In this document: positions 9,148 to 20,400 of the stretch, one piece after another | How positions within the stretch are numbered: the stretch's first letter is position 1 | Layout of the letters: each line of letters opens with the position of its first letter | Source of the DNA: Lolium rigidum | Lineage: Eukaryota > Streptophyta > Magnoliopsida > Poales > Poaceae | Direction: 5' to 3' | NCBI RefSeq assembly: GCF_022539505.1 | Contig: NC_061513.1 | Coordinates: forward strand, 176,978,017-177,042,016 | DNA length: 64,000 bases | Notes under the pieces: generated by a model | Databases searched by the model: none | Told to the model about the DNA's origin: nothing | Seen by the model: only the letters and a program-made list of their open reading frames with translations | Program-made: the position numbers and the translations under genes

Positions 9148-11919
9148 CTACTCGGTCAGGCTAGATGAACACCCAACCTCTGACTTGATGCGCCTGCTGT
9201 CGTCCACCTTGAGTGCATCGTAAACTCGTGGAGCACTAAGCTCTGTCGGCAAGACGAGTACCATGTTTGTACCAGCCGATGTTTCATCATCGGCTTTCCT
9301 CTGTTTGGGGCGCCACTCCAATTTCCGTGGACGTCCCTCTTCATCCAGGGTTCGCTGAACTTTTGCAGCCAGATCAGGTCGTGCCTTCCTTAGCGTATGC
9401 AAGTACAACCTTTCGGCTTCCTCCAAGCCGCGCAATCGCTGAACCCTGCGCTTTTGGGAACGGCTGAGTCCGTCAGGGCACCACCTTGGCCGGTGGTACC
9501 TGTCTTCTTCTACTTCTCCCTCGTCTTCTGAATCCTCAAGATCTGCCCAACGAGGTGACTCAGCGTGTTTGCTTTGTGGCGGGAGAGGCCCTAGGCGCTC
9601 GAACACAGACACGTTGGCTGCCTCCTTCTTCTTCTTGTTGCATTACGGGCAATTGCCGATTGTGGGCAATCGGCTCATTCCCGAATCCCGGCAGTGTCCG
9701 AAGAAGGGGCAATCCCGATGTCCGGCGTTGTCATCTTGCTCCCTTGATGTTTCCGTGGCACAGCGCTCGTGCTCCTCCTCATCGCGATCCTGCCGACGAT
9801 GTCTTCTGGCTTCTCTAGCCAGACGATCTCCTTCATCATCATAATTGGACCGTCGGCGTTGGTCATACTGTCTCACATATTTGTTGAGGAGGTGATCAGA
9901 GAGAGGTCGTTGATACCTTATGTTCTTCACCTCTCCCTCTGTGACGTAGCGCTTGCCATCATGACGGAGCCGATCGCGTGGAGCGGCCTCCTCTGTATCC
10001 TTGCTATGAGAGCAGCTGCCCTCATCTCCATCTTTGCCGAGTGGTTCCCGGGTCCTACCATGTTGATGCTCGAACGAGGGACTCGGCTGGCAACCCTCGG
10101 GGTAGGTGACTTCCACCATGTTAACGGCGGGGAAGGGTTGGGTGTCGACCTTCATGGCGTACCTGGTTGAAAATTAGGCGCCCCTTCTCTATCGCCGCTT
10201 GGATGTGCCGACGCCACACCCCGCAGTCGTTGGTGGCATGGGAGAGCGAGTTGTGGAATTTGCGAGTACGGCTTTCCGTTTAGCTCTTTCGCCGTGGGGA
10301 ACTTGAGACCTTCGGGAATCGTCAATCTGTTTCTCCTTGAGCGGGAGGTCGAAGATTTGTTCGGTCTTGGTCACGTCAAAATCAAATCCCACGGGCGGCC
10401 CCGGTGGCTTCACCCATTTGCGGGACACGGGGTTCCTCCCCGAGTCCACTCAGCCATCGCTACTTCTTGGTCTCCCGCGAGGCACTTCATCTTCCTCTCG
10501 TGTCGACCATGACTACTGCACGCTTGAACTTGTCTTGGTACGAGTCCGGGTGGCGCTGTTCATATGCCGATAGTTTCGAACCATGTGCGCCGGCGAGGGA
10601 TAATCTCGCTTGGGAGGCCATGTCCTTGAGCTGCGTTGCAAGGCCCGCTACCGCCAACTCGATCGCTTCCTTTTCGGTTATACGAACCGAATAACATCGG
10701 TTCCTAAGATTCCTCGAAGCGCCGGATGTACTCGTCACCGTTTCCCCGCGCTTCGGCGTAGTTGTGCTAGATCGGCAATGCTAGACTCGGAAGCTTCGAA
10801 TGGTATTGCATATGGAACTGTTCTTCCAATTGCTTCCAAGACTGGATGGAGTTTGCTGGCAAAGAGGTATACCATCCGAAAGCCGATCCCGTGAGGGACT
10901 GTGAGAAGAGCCTCACGCGTAGCTGATCCGACACTGAAGCCGGTCCTAGTTGAGCCAAATATCGGCCGACGTGCTCGATGGAGCTGGAGCCATCTGATCC
11001 ACTGAATTTGGAGAAGTCGGGGAGCCGATATTTAGGTGGCAGCGGGATCATCTCGTAATCGTCGGGGTACGGCTTGGAATAGCCGACTCGCCCTTCTTTT
11101 CGGCACCATGCCGAACTGGTCTCTCGGTATGGTATCGATCCGATCCGCTGTGCTGGCCGTAGGAGTTGCACCACTGAAGATTCGCCGGGGTGGCGTACTT
11201 AGCCAGCCATGTTTGCTTTTCCAGCTCTGAGCCAACTGCAGGAGCTGGGCTCGGGAGTTTCGTCGGTGTGGCGTACTTAGTTAGCCACGTCTGCTTCTCA
11301 AGCTCTGTTGTTGACGTTCCTCCTGTCTTCGCCGGAGTCCCCGATGTTGTGGCCTGGTTTGTGAGTGCCCAGTTACCACAATCTGGCACATACGTGCACG
11401 CGTATCCTTGAGGGATCTCCTTAGGCGCCTCAGTCAAGAACTGGTAGTCACTAGGGTCACCACCGATCTTGTAAACGACGAATGCCGGTGTAGTCGGCAC
11501 TTCAGCTGGTGCTGCCAACGCAAATGGCGGCGGTGGACGGGACTGGAATGGCAACTCTCCTTGATGAGTCCCGAGAGCTGGTCCTGACGGCGAGTACTGG
11601 TGGCTCATGATCTCCTGGATCACGCGCAGAGCGACACGCTCCAACACGTTGACCAAGTTTTCAGAGTGGCGATGTAGCGAGTGAGCCACCAAGTAGTTGA
11701 TCTCCTGCCGCAGGCCCCTGGTGCGTTCCTCCGACGGGCGGAGAGATCTATCCCATCGAGTGCACCTTGCGGTGAGAATCCCTTCCATCCGATGCCATGG
11801 GAACGGGTTCTCTGAAAGGAGCCGATGAGGTCGGCTTCGAGGGTGGCCTTGATCTCGTTATATTGTTTCTTGAGCTCGTCAGGCAGCTCCTCGTAGGTGA
11901 CTGGCGTGCCGTCCGCCAT
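9148..11919 (-). pseudogene. gag polyprotein of E1, frameshifted
   Basis: Structural (Gag) protein that would form the cytoplasmic virus-like particle. The likely start is MADGTPVTYEELP at 11919. An N-terminal part with LEADLIGSFQRTRSHG is followed by the conserved Gag core (PKYRLPDFSKFSG, SLTGSAFGWYTSLP, WKQLEEQFH) at about 11100-10780. Then come a region with RNRCYSVRITEKEAI, a charged Arg/Asp-rich stretch, a Cys-rich segment (CPFFGHC...NCP) near 9660, and the tail HRPRWCPDGLSRSQKRRVQRL. The same order occurs in Tat2. The pieces lie in several frames, so at least four frameshifts or stops are present. The sequence ends just before where Tat2 has protease. Confidence 0.8.
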
Positions 11920-11957
11920 CTCAGATGTGGATGGCGATGCGGTTGATGTAGACGTTT

Positions 11958-11975
11958 GTCCCACCGGGCGTGCCA
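11958..11975 (-). other. Primer-binding site of E1
   Basis: Five bases inside the 5' LTR the minus strand reads TGGCACGCCCGGTGGGAC, starting with the TGG expected for annealing to a tRNA 3' CCA end. Tat2 has the same site at 45026-45042. The tRNA species is not assigned. Confidence 0.7.
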
Positions 11976-11980
11976 GAATG

Positions 11981-13150
11981 TGTTGACTGCCAAAACCCAC
12001 CGGCGGGCAGCGGCCTTGTCAACACCGTAGAGCCGGGAAGAGCCTAGAGCTGCGGCTGGCTGAGACCCCTCCGAGCGACGGCCCGCAATGCTCTTCCGGT
12101 CACACGCGGCGATGCGAAGTGCAAGGGCGTGCCACCTGACCTATACCTGGTCAGGAAGGTGATGGGGATGCCTCGCTTAGTTTCCTGCATGGCATACATG
12201 TAAACATTAAATACGAGCCTCGATCGGCTCTCAGGTTATCCTGTGAATCGGCTCAAAGAGCCGATCCACCCATGATTCGCACGGGGTGCACGAATACTTG
12301 GTGATCCTGCTTGATCAAGATAAAGCTAATAAGATCTACGACGATTTAGGGTTTTCACCGCATAATCGGATCATCCTACTCCAGGTTGGGCCTCGCGGCC
12401 ACGCACGGTGCTCGTAAGCCGATCCTAAACAAGGCCTAAAAACCAACATGAAGTTGATCCTCGGAACATCCCGTTTAGGACTTGCGAACGCCACCCTACG
12501 TGCCACCGGATCCTCCCCCTTTGTAAGGCCTAACTATTGCGGATATTAAACTAATCCTTGTAGAACAAGGAGCAATCGTAACGGATCGGATCTACCGAAT
12601 AATGATCAAGCGGGGTGCCGCCCCCACACCTGAGATAGGTGTGAGGGCGGCTAGATATGCAAGGGTTGCACTACATAAGCATGCTTAAACGAAGAACAAT
12701 GCTAACCCTAACACATCTATGATAACTACGTTGCTCGCCATCAAAAACGCTTCAGTACGAGCAACGCATGAACAACGTGGGGCTTGTGCTGCCTAGATCG
12801 CAAGATGCGATCTAGGCAGCATGTCGCTTACCTGATAGAAACCCTCGAGATGAAGGAGTTGGCGATGCGCCGAGATTGGTTTGTTTTGGGTTGAACGTGA
12901 GTTGTTGTTTATTCCATAAACCCTAGGTACATATTTATAGTCCAAAGGACTTTCTAATGTGGGGCGTGCACCAAACCGTGCACGAGACAAACTCTAACTA
13001 ATCGACACGTAATCTAATATATTACAGATACAAGGGCAAACTAGCCCAACTTAGCATAACAGGCCGATTCACGTAATTCTCCATGTATATTTCCTTAAGC
13101 CCATCTTGATTGCGGCCCACCTCTGACTCGGTCAAATCCTGGTGATAACA
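11981..13150 (-). repeat. 5' LTR of E1
   Basis: 1170 bp, about 98% identical by eye to 6144-7310. It holds the same hairpins at 12617-12651 and 12788-12820. The latter is a perfect 15-bp stem with an AGA loop on the plus strand; the other LTR has a 12-bp version because of a mutation on one side. Confidence 0.93.
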
Positions 13151-13693
13151 GCTCTGGCGACTATTCCGAGAGGTTCCGGCACGGCGGAGGAAGAGCTCAC
13201 GGGCGGCGCTCGGCAGAGAGGTGAGAAGGGGGGTGAATGAGGGTAAGGGCGTCGACGGCGGATATTTATAGGCTGGCGGGACGAGATTCGTGCTCCGCAT
13301 CCTGTGGTCGGAACGCAAGCGTCGCTCCGTTGGATGCGTGACACGTGTCCCAAACCCTAAACGGTAAAAATGGCTAGAGATAAGTTACCGCAGAAATCGC
13401 GCGAAAATGGCGCCAGAATTGGCGGAACCGTTTGAGTCTTTTAAAGACTTCGGGTAATCGCGTGAAGATAAAAGGCTCTCATTCGCAAGCAGGGAACTAA
13501 CCCGGAAACGTGTCCAGTACAGTCGATGGATGAAGTACCGCAGGATGGGAGCATTTTCCGACTAAAAGTTGGGAAAAGAAAATGCGAAGTTGGAGCTCTT
13601 CAAGTTTCTCCGCGTTACCAACGTTTGCCGGAGATCATGTTGGACCAGCCAGGCGGAAATTGCAGGTGAAACTCGGAGAACTCTGGGGGCTAC
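13151..13693 (-). promoter_or_regulatory. Promoter region of the Tat0 antisense gene
   Basis: This is Tat0 sequence between the E1 insertion and the Tat0 3' LTR. On the minus strand it has TATAAATA at 13263-13270, followed by a C/T-rich leader that joins, across E1, to the antisense start codon at 5921. Without E1 the TATA box would lie about 340 bp upstream of that ATG. This fits an independent promoter for the antisense gene. Right next to the LTR, AACTCTGGGGGCTAC is the Tat0 polypurine tract on the plus strand. Confidence 0.55.
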
Positions 13694-14252
13694 TGTTGTG
13701 GGTATACTTCATGGGTGTACCATCGACAGTGCCTAGATCCGGCAAGCCCGGGTGACCCACAGACGGTGATGAGGCATGTGGCCCATCGGGCGGCCCGATT
13801 CTGTTGTTGATCATGAAGGAAGAAGTCCGGCCCAGGATCAGTAAGCCGGATCCGTACCGACATTAGGAGGAACCCGGATCTAGGAGGCCCATGAGGGATC
13901 CGGATCTGGTACGACGTATATGGAAGGCGGATCCGTGACGTGCACGGCAAGATATTGTACCGTAGTTAGGCTATCTGTATTCCGGCTAGGACTCTCCATG
14001 TAAACCCTAGATCCGTGCGCCTTTATAAGCCGGATCCCGGGAGCCCTAGAGACACAACCACAACTCATTGTAACAACGCGAAAGCGCCCAGATAATTCCA
14101 GACAAGCGACGGTAGGCCCTGTCATCGTGCAGGTGTTCCGAAGCTGGGTAACTCGCGTACCACCATCCCGTGTGCACTCCGCCCTATGGCCCCTACTTCT
14201 TCTCCCCCTCGTGAGGATCCCTCCTCCGAGGTACCGTCGATTAGGCAACGAC
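13694..14252 (+). repeat. 3' LTR of Tat0
   Basis: It begins TGTTGTGGGTATAC directly after a G-rich tract and ends CAACGACA, giving near-inverted TGTTG...CAACGACA ends; length about 559 bp. A TATA-like TTTATAAG is at 14022-14029. The 5' LTR is outside the window, so the exact right end is inferred from the terminal dinucleotide and could shift by a few bases. Confidence 0.72.
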
Positions 14253-17200
14253 ACTGGTCTTGGGTCAGTGCATGTAAGGGATTCTCTGTACTTTTTTCTT
14301 TTTCTACTATTTTCAGAAAATATCTAGATTTCAAAAGTTTCGTATTTCAAAAAATATACATATTTCAAAATTTTCAAAAGCTTAGATTCACAATTTGCTC
14401 ACATTCAAAATTTGCTTGACCTTCGAATTTCCTCGAATTTAAAATTTGCTTAACTTTGAAATTTACTCGAATTAAAAATTTGCTTAACTTTGAAATTTGC
14501 TTGAATTTAAAATTTTCTCAAAGAAGAAAGAAGCAGAAAAAAGAAAAACAAAGAAAACCCGAAAGGAAACCGAAGAAAACATGAAAAACCTGACAAAATC
14601 TCGTACGAAACCTTCTACAAGGTTCCTAAACTGCAAAACCCGAAACTCATAGAGTCATAGTTCCCTTCTCGTTGATGGGCCGCGGCCCAAAATCCCCTCC
14701 CCTTCCCCCCTAGGTTTTGCCCGGTGAAACCTATTTAATGCTCAACGCAAACTGGAGAACCCAACAGTTGACGCGTACCTTGTCTACACCTACCATTTCT
14801 TAACAGGGCGGTTGCTTTGGTTTTATTCGGTTTGTGGGAACGTTCTAAAAAAATTAGGTCCTTTTGGGTTTTTTTCGTCGGTTTCCTGGTTTCTCGGATT
14901 TTCGTTATTTTTTCTGTTTTTGTTCTTATTTTTTGTTTTCTTTTCCCTATTTTTGTTTCCTTTTTATTTTTCAAATATGAATTTTTTCAAATTATGAACT
15001 TTTTAAAAATGCGAGCATGTTTTCAAATCTGAATATTTTAAAAGTTTAAACATTTTTCAGATGTGAGCAATTTTTAATCTGATTTTTTTTTAAAAAAATA
15101 ACATTTTCAAATTGTATATAGAAAACGCTAAACGGGTTGTGGCCGGGCATATTCCCTCTCGCTAATGAACGATAAATAGGATTTACCGGGTAAAGAAAAG
15201 TTTTATCTCCACGTAGGGATTCTAGTTTGGTCCCACTAAGTGGGAAATAACTAGTGCATGGAAGGAGATAGCGCGAAATTTAAAAATTAAAAGGCTTAAA
15301 GATTGTTTACTACAATTGTTGTCATAATAATCGAGTGCTAGCAATCACCAGCATGATGACAAGACATGAATTTGTTAACGAGGTTCGGCAAACTCACATA
15401 TCCCTTGAACATTACTACATGTGTTCTTTCCCACCATAAGTAATGTGTGACGAATCCACGAGTAGCTAAATGTACGGTGCGGCAATACTGATAAAGAATC
15501 AAGAGTTTGTATTTTATAATTGTTTCGTGCCTGCAAGTAAAGTGTGGGTAAATAGCAAATAAAAGTAGTTCTTTAGTCTTACAAAAGGAGAAGCCAAATG
15601 TTTGTTCTAGCAAGGGTTTCTGAAGGTGCCATAGATTTTAGCAAATTTTCACAGGGAGCATGATATATCTATTGTCAAAAAAAATTCTTGGTGGGAAGAG
15701 CTTAAGCAAACTAAACTCTGATACACTGGGAACTACACCCCTAATGATTGATCCCAAGGCTACATACATAAGGAAACAATGAAATTATTAAGACACAAAG
15801 TATGGCCATCGCCTAAAATATTAGAGTCGCCGATCAAGAACCCCCGATTGCAAACCAAAGAATTGAGGCACGTTTTCTTTCAACTCCGGCCATCATGCCT
15901 CTCCACCATATACTCAAAGCATGTTGCATGGAAAATCATGGCTAATTCATTCACCCTTAGGAACATGCGGAAGTACTCAAAACCGTGAGACATGGAGATG
16001 ATTAGTGGTATATGAAATACAACACAATGTGAACCTTCAACAACAAGGAATAACGCAACATCAAATACTAGCATGCAAAACGACACCAAAAAGTTATCTA
16101 GGTTTCCGATCTACACAAAATTTGAGGGGGGGGGTGAAGTCGCTCACGGTGATGTCAGAAACAACAATGATTTCCCCTTAATGGCGGCAGTAGAGGCGAC
16201 ATGCTCTGTCCTCTCCCTGAGAATGAGAAGACTTTTGGATTCACTGCCGCCTCTGAACAATCCGGGAAATTGTAGCGTACGGGTTTCTTTTTAGACGAGA
16301 CCTGGTAAAAAAAGAGGTTAGGAAGGGAGCTAGGACACACCGTGGCTGCCCTTGGTGGCCGGCTTCTTGGCCCTCATTTGCCCCCTATGGCTCCTCTTGT
16401 GAGCCTCCAATGCTAGTGGTCTTGAACCTCCAATGCTAGTGGTCTTCATCTTCATGAAGCACTAACGAGGTATTTTTTTCTCTCGGTTTATTAGAAATTC
16501 AAAATGTCCCTCAAACAATGAAGTACAAAAAGGAGGGTTGTGCCTCCCGGAATTGAATAACAATGTGCATCAACTTTTGAAAAAAATCACGTAAATCATC
16601 TAAAAATAGGCAAATAATGCATGCTTGATCTGAATAACAATATGAACCAAAGTAATATGACCTAATATAGATCATATAAATACATGTTCATGAGCTTGCC
16701 GCACAAACGCCACCACTAGAACGTCGCAGCAAACAAGACGCTGTGGGATGAGATCAACGCCATAATGCTCGGCACGAGAAAACCATGAACACTAGGTCAA
16801 CGTCGCTATCGCCTCAGCAAGGAACACAAGAACCCCACGACGGCAAGAGGAGGTCTACGGGAGAGGTGCTGTCGAGCGGTGGCAAGAGGAGGGCTGGGGA
16901 AGACGTGCCGCTGCTAGAATCTCTCCCAAGACGGCCGGAGGAGCAACCTGTTGGCATATGTGTGGGACACAGCGTAACATAGAGCTGTCATACTCCGTGT
17001 ATGAGCAATCCCACATAAAAGTTCGCCTACAAACACGTAGTACAACAGGATGATTTGGCACCTGGATTTCATAAAGTCAGCAAGGGCAGTACAGAATACT
17101 TTATACCACTTGTTCCTTTCATACCCTACAGGCTCAAATATACATTTCCAGATACATGATGGCCCAGCTTAACAAAAAGAATAAGGGGCAACAAAGGAAG

Positions 17201-17439
17201 AACAGAAAACAGGATCACCCCCACCATCAGGAAACATAAACCCTGACGAGGATTTTCGTAATCTGTACTGTATACATGAATACAGCCCTTGACAGCCCAA
17301 ATGATGGAAAAGGAAGAAAAGAACGAACTGGGCTACGTAATGTACTAAGGCGACGGACTAAACTGATTGAATTTGGATTCTCCAAATCTATATAGATTCC
17401 TAGGAATTTGTCATTAAGGTTGTCCATCAAGCAGTTGAT
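14253..17439. other. AT-rich intergenic region
   Basis: No convincing gene was found. 14280-15130 is rich in TTTTC/TTCAAA runs and looks like decayed TE or scaffold-attachment-type DNA. A short GC-rich island at about 14660-14730 and scattered short ORFs (largest 91 codons at 15338-15613, minus) have no recognisable motif. A 21-bp sentence (cctccaatgctagtggtctt) is repeated in tandem at about 16405-16445. The last few hundred bases before 17440 should hold the 3' UTR of the PP2C gene, whose poly(A) site I could not place. Confidence 0.6.
14395..14520. repeat. Degenerate ~34-bp tandem repeat
   Basis: About three imperfect copies of a unit containing AAATTTGCTTAACTTTGAAA, spaced 34-36 bp apart. 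AT-rich, non-coding. Confidence 0.6.
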
Positions 17440-20400
17440 TTAAGTTTTGCTCTTGAACTTCCTCTGTGCCTTGAGGTCAACCACAATAACAGAGATGTTG
17501 TCCTTGCTCCCCTTTTGGAGAGCAAGCTTCGACAAGCAGTCAGCAGCTGCTTGGGCGGCTGGATCTGGGGAGTCACCGCTACGTTGAGCAGACGATGAGC
17601 TTCCACCGTTTTTCTTATGCCATAAGAGTATCCGTTTTCGAGCAACATCGCATACCTCTTCATTCGACAATACATCCCAGAGGCCATCGCTGGCAAGGAC
17701 AAGGCACTCGTCATCCTTAGCTCGAGGAACAATTGTGACCTCAGGGACAGGAATTATCCATGGCTTCAGATATCTGTCACCTGTAATAGGTATAGAAACA
17801 TCAGGCCACAACTTGTTTGTGCAGCTTGGATAATTAGGAAGATAACAACAAACTATGCAACAAAAGTAGGAATCTACCATACAAACGGATTAAGCAGTGA
17901 ATGTAGTCAATACATGAACGTGCAGCAGTAACTCAGGAAAAATGCCATCTCACAATTACTGCATACACAATGACAAGAAAGCACACCAACTGCAAAAGCA
18001 AACTGACAGAGAAAGGCTACTAGACATACACACTTTCGTGTAGCTCAATAAGTTGAGTCTGCAGATTCATCCAGGAGATTTATGAAATATACATCTAGCC
18101 CAAGGTAACAAAAGAACACGACTACTTAACGCAAGCAGCTGTACATATTTAGCAGTCAGAGGTGTACTCAACTAAGCCTATTGTAACTGAATAAGTAGAA
18201 CAGCAGTCAACAGATATACATCAAAACAAGAGATGTTTTACTGGTAGTACTATACAACTCACAGACTATACAATGCAGTCACGCGCATAATATTTACAAG
18301 AATAGCAAAACTAAATCAACCAGCATGCAGCAGAACTACTAATGATAGATGACAGAAGTACAAACTCAACTGTGGGTTTGTCCTATGGTACGAACACACA
18401 ATATTTTCCTAGATAAAGGTCATGCGACATCCATTATCTTATGTATTGAATCTTTTACTGAATCTAGGTTTAAGTAGATCTTGTTGACAGATGTTTAATT
18501 TCCTACCATAGCGTAGTATAGTTAGGCATTCACAACCATTATTTCGCACCGTGACCAAACCTTCATGCTAACACAAGATGACTATAGCAAGACTTGATGT
18601 GACCAGAGACTGATGCAGATTCATCGGTTTATTCCAAATACGGAATTAGGATCGTCAGAATACAAATACGTAGTACATCAATACAAGGAATTGAGTCAAA
18701 AGTAGTTCCTGATTTTGCAAATGTCAAGAATTAAGAGGACAACTGTTATGACCGGCCTGGTGGCCCAACCGGCCAGGCCTAAGTTAGGGGCTTAGCCCAA
18801 GTTAGCAGATTAGGGTTTCGCAATTCTCTTATAAATACAAGTTGTAATAGACCATATCGATGAAGCAATAAACAGATCTTATAGATCGTTATTGCCGACT
18901 CCTTGAGGAGTCGGTCTTCCCTGCCCTAGCCGCCGCTCCTTCCCTTGCGCCGCCTTCCTCCAACCTCGCGACGCGGCCAGCCGCCGGCGCCGTCTTCCTC
19001 TCCCTCGTCTAGCACACTTCCACCCCTACAATCTACGTAACCGGCCTGGTAGGATCTCAGATCCTATCAATTTGGTATCAGAGACCTCTACGATCATGTC
19101 TTCGAGCCAGCCCACCGCCACCACCGCCGCCGCCTCCGAGACGCCGCCGGCTTCCTCCGCCGCCGCGCCTCGCCGCCGCCCTCCACGGGCGTCGCGGCGC
19201 CCGCGCGATGTCGCGAGCGCCGCCCCTCCTCTCGCAGCAAGAGCTCTCGACGGCCATCCACGACCTCGCCACCGCCGTCCAAGGCATCCGCCCGTACCCG
19301 ATTGGCACTCGGGGGATGACCCCGCCGCCGCCGCCGCCGGCCCTCAACGCCTACTCGGCCGCGCCGGCGTTTCCGCCCGTCCGGGCGTGCCCGCCCCGCC
19401 CCGACCTCGCCGCCCCCGCCGCCGTGGTCATCGTGGCAGCCGGCCCCCGGCCGCCGGGCCCGCCTCGCTGCCCCGGGCGTCCCCATCCGGCGGGTGTCGT
19501 TCCCGCCGTCGCCCTCGCGGCTCCCGGCGTGGGTGACCGCGACGGAGCCCCCGCCCGTCTACTCGTCCGCATCGGCGCCTCCTCCCGTCTACACGACCGC
19601 CGGGGACCCTCCGAGGCCCTCCTTTCCGGAGCCGGCATACTCGCGCTTGGCGGAGCCTTCCGCCGGACGCGCGGAGTACCGAGGCGCCGCCGGCCCAACC
19701 CCCCACGCTACGCCAAGCTCGACTTCGCCACGTACGACGGCGTCGAGGACCCCTCAGCCGGCTCAACCAATGCGAGCGGTTCTTCCAAGGGCAGCGCACC
19801 CTCGCCTCGTACCGGACTTGGCTCGCCTCGTACCACCTCCGCGGCGCCGCCCGGACATGGTATTACTCCTCGAGCGAGGATGAGGGCGGCATGCCCCCAT
19901 GGGACCGCTTCCGCGAGCTCGCCTTCTACGCTCGGTCCCCGATTCGCGGCGGTCGCTTGGCGGAACTCGGGCGTTTGGCCTTCACCACCACGGTGCAGGA
20001 CTTCGCCGACCGCTTCCGAGCCCTCGCATGCCATGCGCCCGGGGTGACGGGGCAGCAGCGCGCCGAGCTCTTCATTGGCGGACTGCCGGACCACATTCGC
20101 GTCGACGTGGAGATGCGGGATCCCCGAGACCTGCGGTCGGCCATGTACTACGCTCGCGCCTTCGAGCAGCGCGCGCGGTCCATGCGGCAGGCCTTCCCGG
20201 CCAGCGACGTTCGGCCAGCCGACCGCCCTCCCCCGACACCACCGAGGCCGAGCGCTCACGGCCGTGACTCATGCGGGGTACTCCGATCCAGCTGCGACGC
20301 GGCCTTCCGTCGGCCGACCACGGCCGAACAGCTCGAGCGCCGTCGTAAAGGGTTATGCTTCAACCGCGACGAGCTCTATGTACCGGGCCACGTTTGTCCA

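Larger units (their letters stand above)
6144..13150 (-). mobile_element. E1: non-autonomous Tat-lineage Gypsy retrotransposon
   Basis: This is a complete 7.0-kb LTR element on the minus strand. The 5' LTR is 11981-13150 and the 3' LTR is 6144-7310, with TSD GCTCC/GCTCT. In the element's own direction it has a primer-binding site, gag, a spacer and an antisense acidic ORF before the 3' LTR. Protease, reverse transcriptase, RNase H and integrase are all absent: sequence homologous to the pre-protease part of Tat2 (to 9148) passes through about 1 kb of spacer directly into sequence homologous to Tat2 after its integrase. It would need enzymes from a relative such as Tat2. By eye the two LTRs differ at about 20 sites, mostly C/T or single-base indels, so the insertion is fairly young. 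Confidence 0.92.

Noticed and set aside
15338..16340. Possible small genes in the intergenic region
   Set aside because: ORFs of 60-91 codons without start context, motif or splice support; AT-rich chance frames.
19708..20259. 183-codon minus-strand ORF in the intron element
   Set aside because: Complement of the Gag core; high GC content keeps several frames open.
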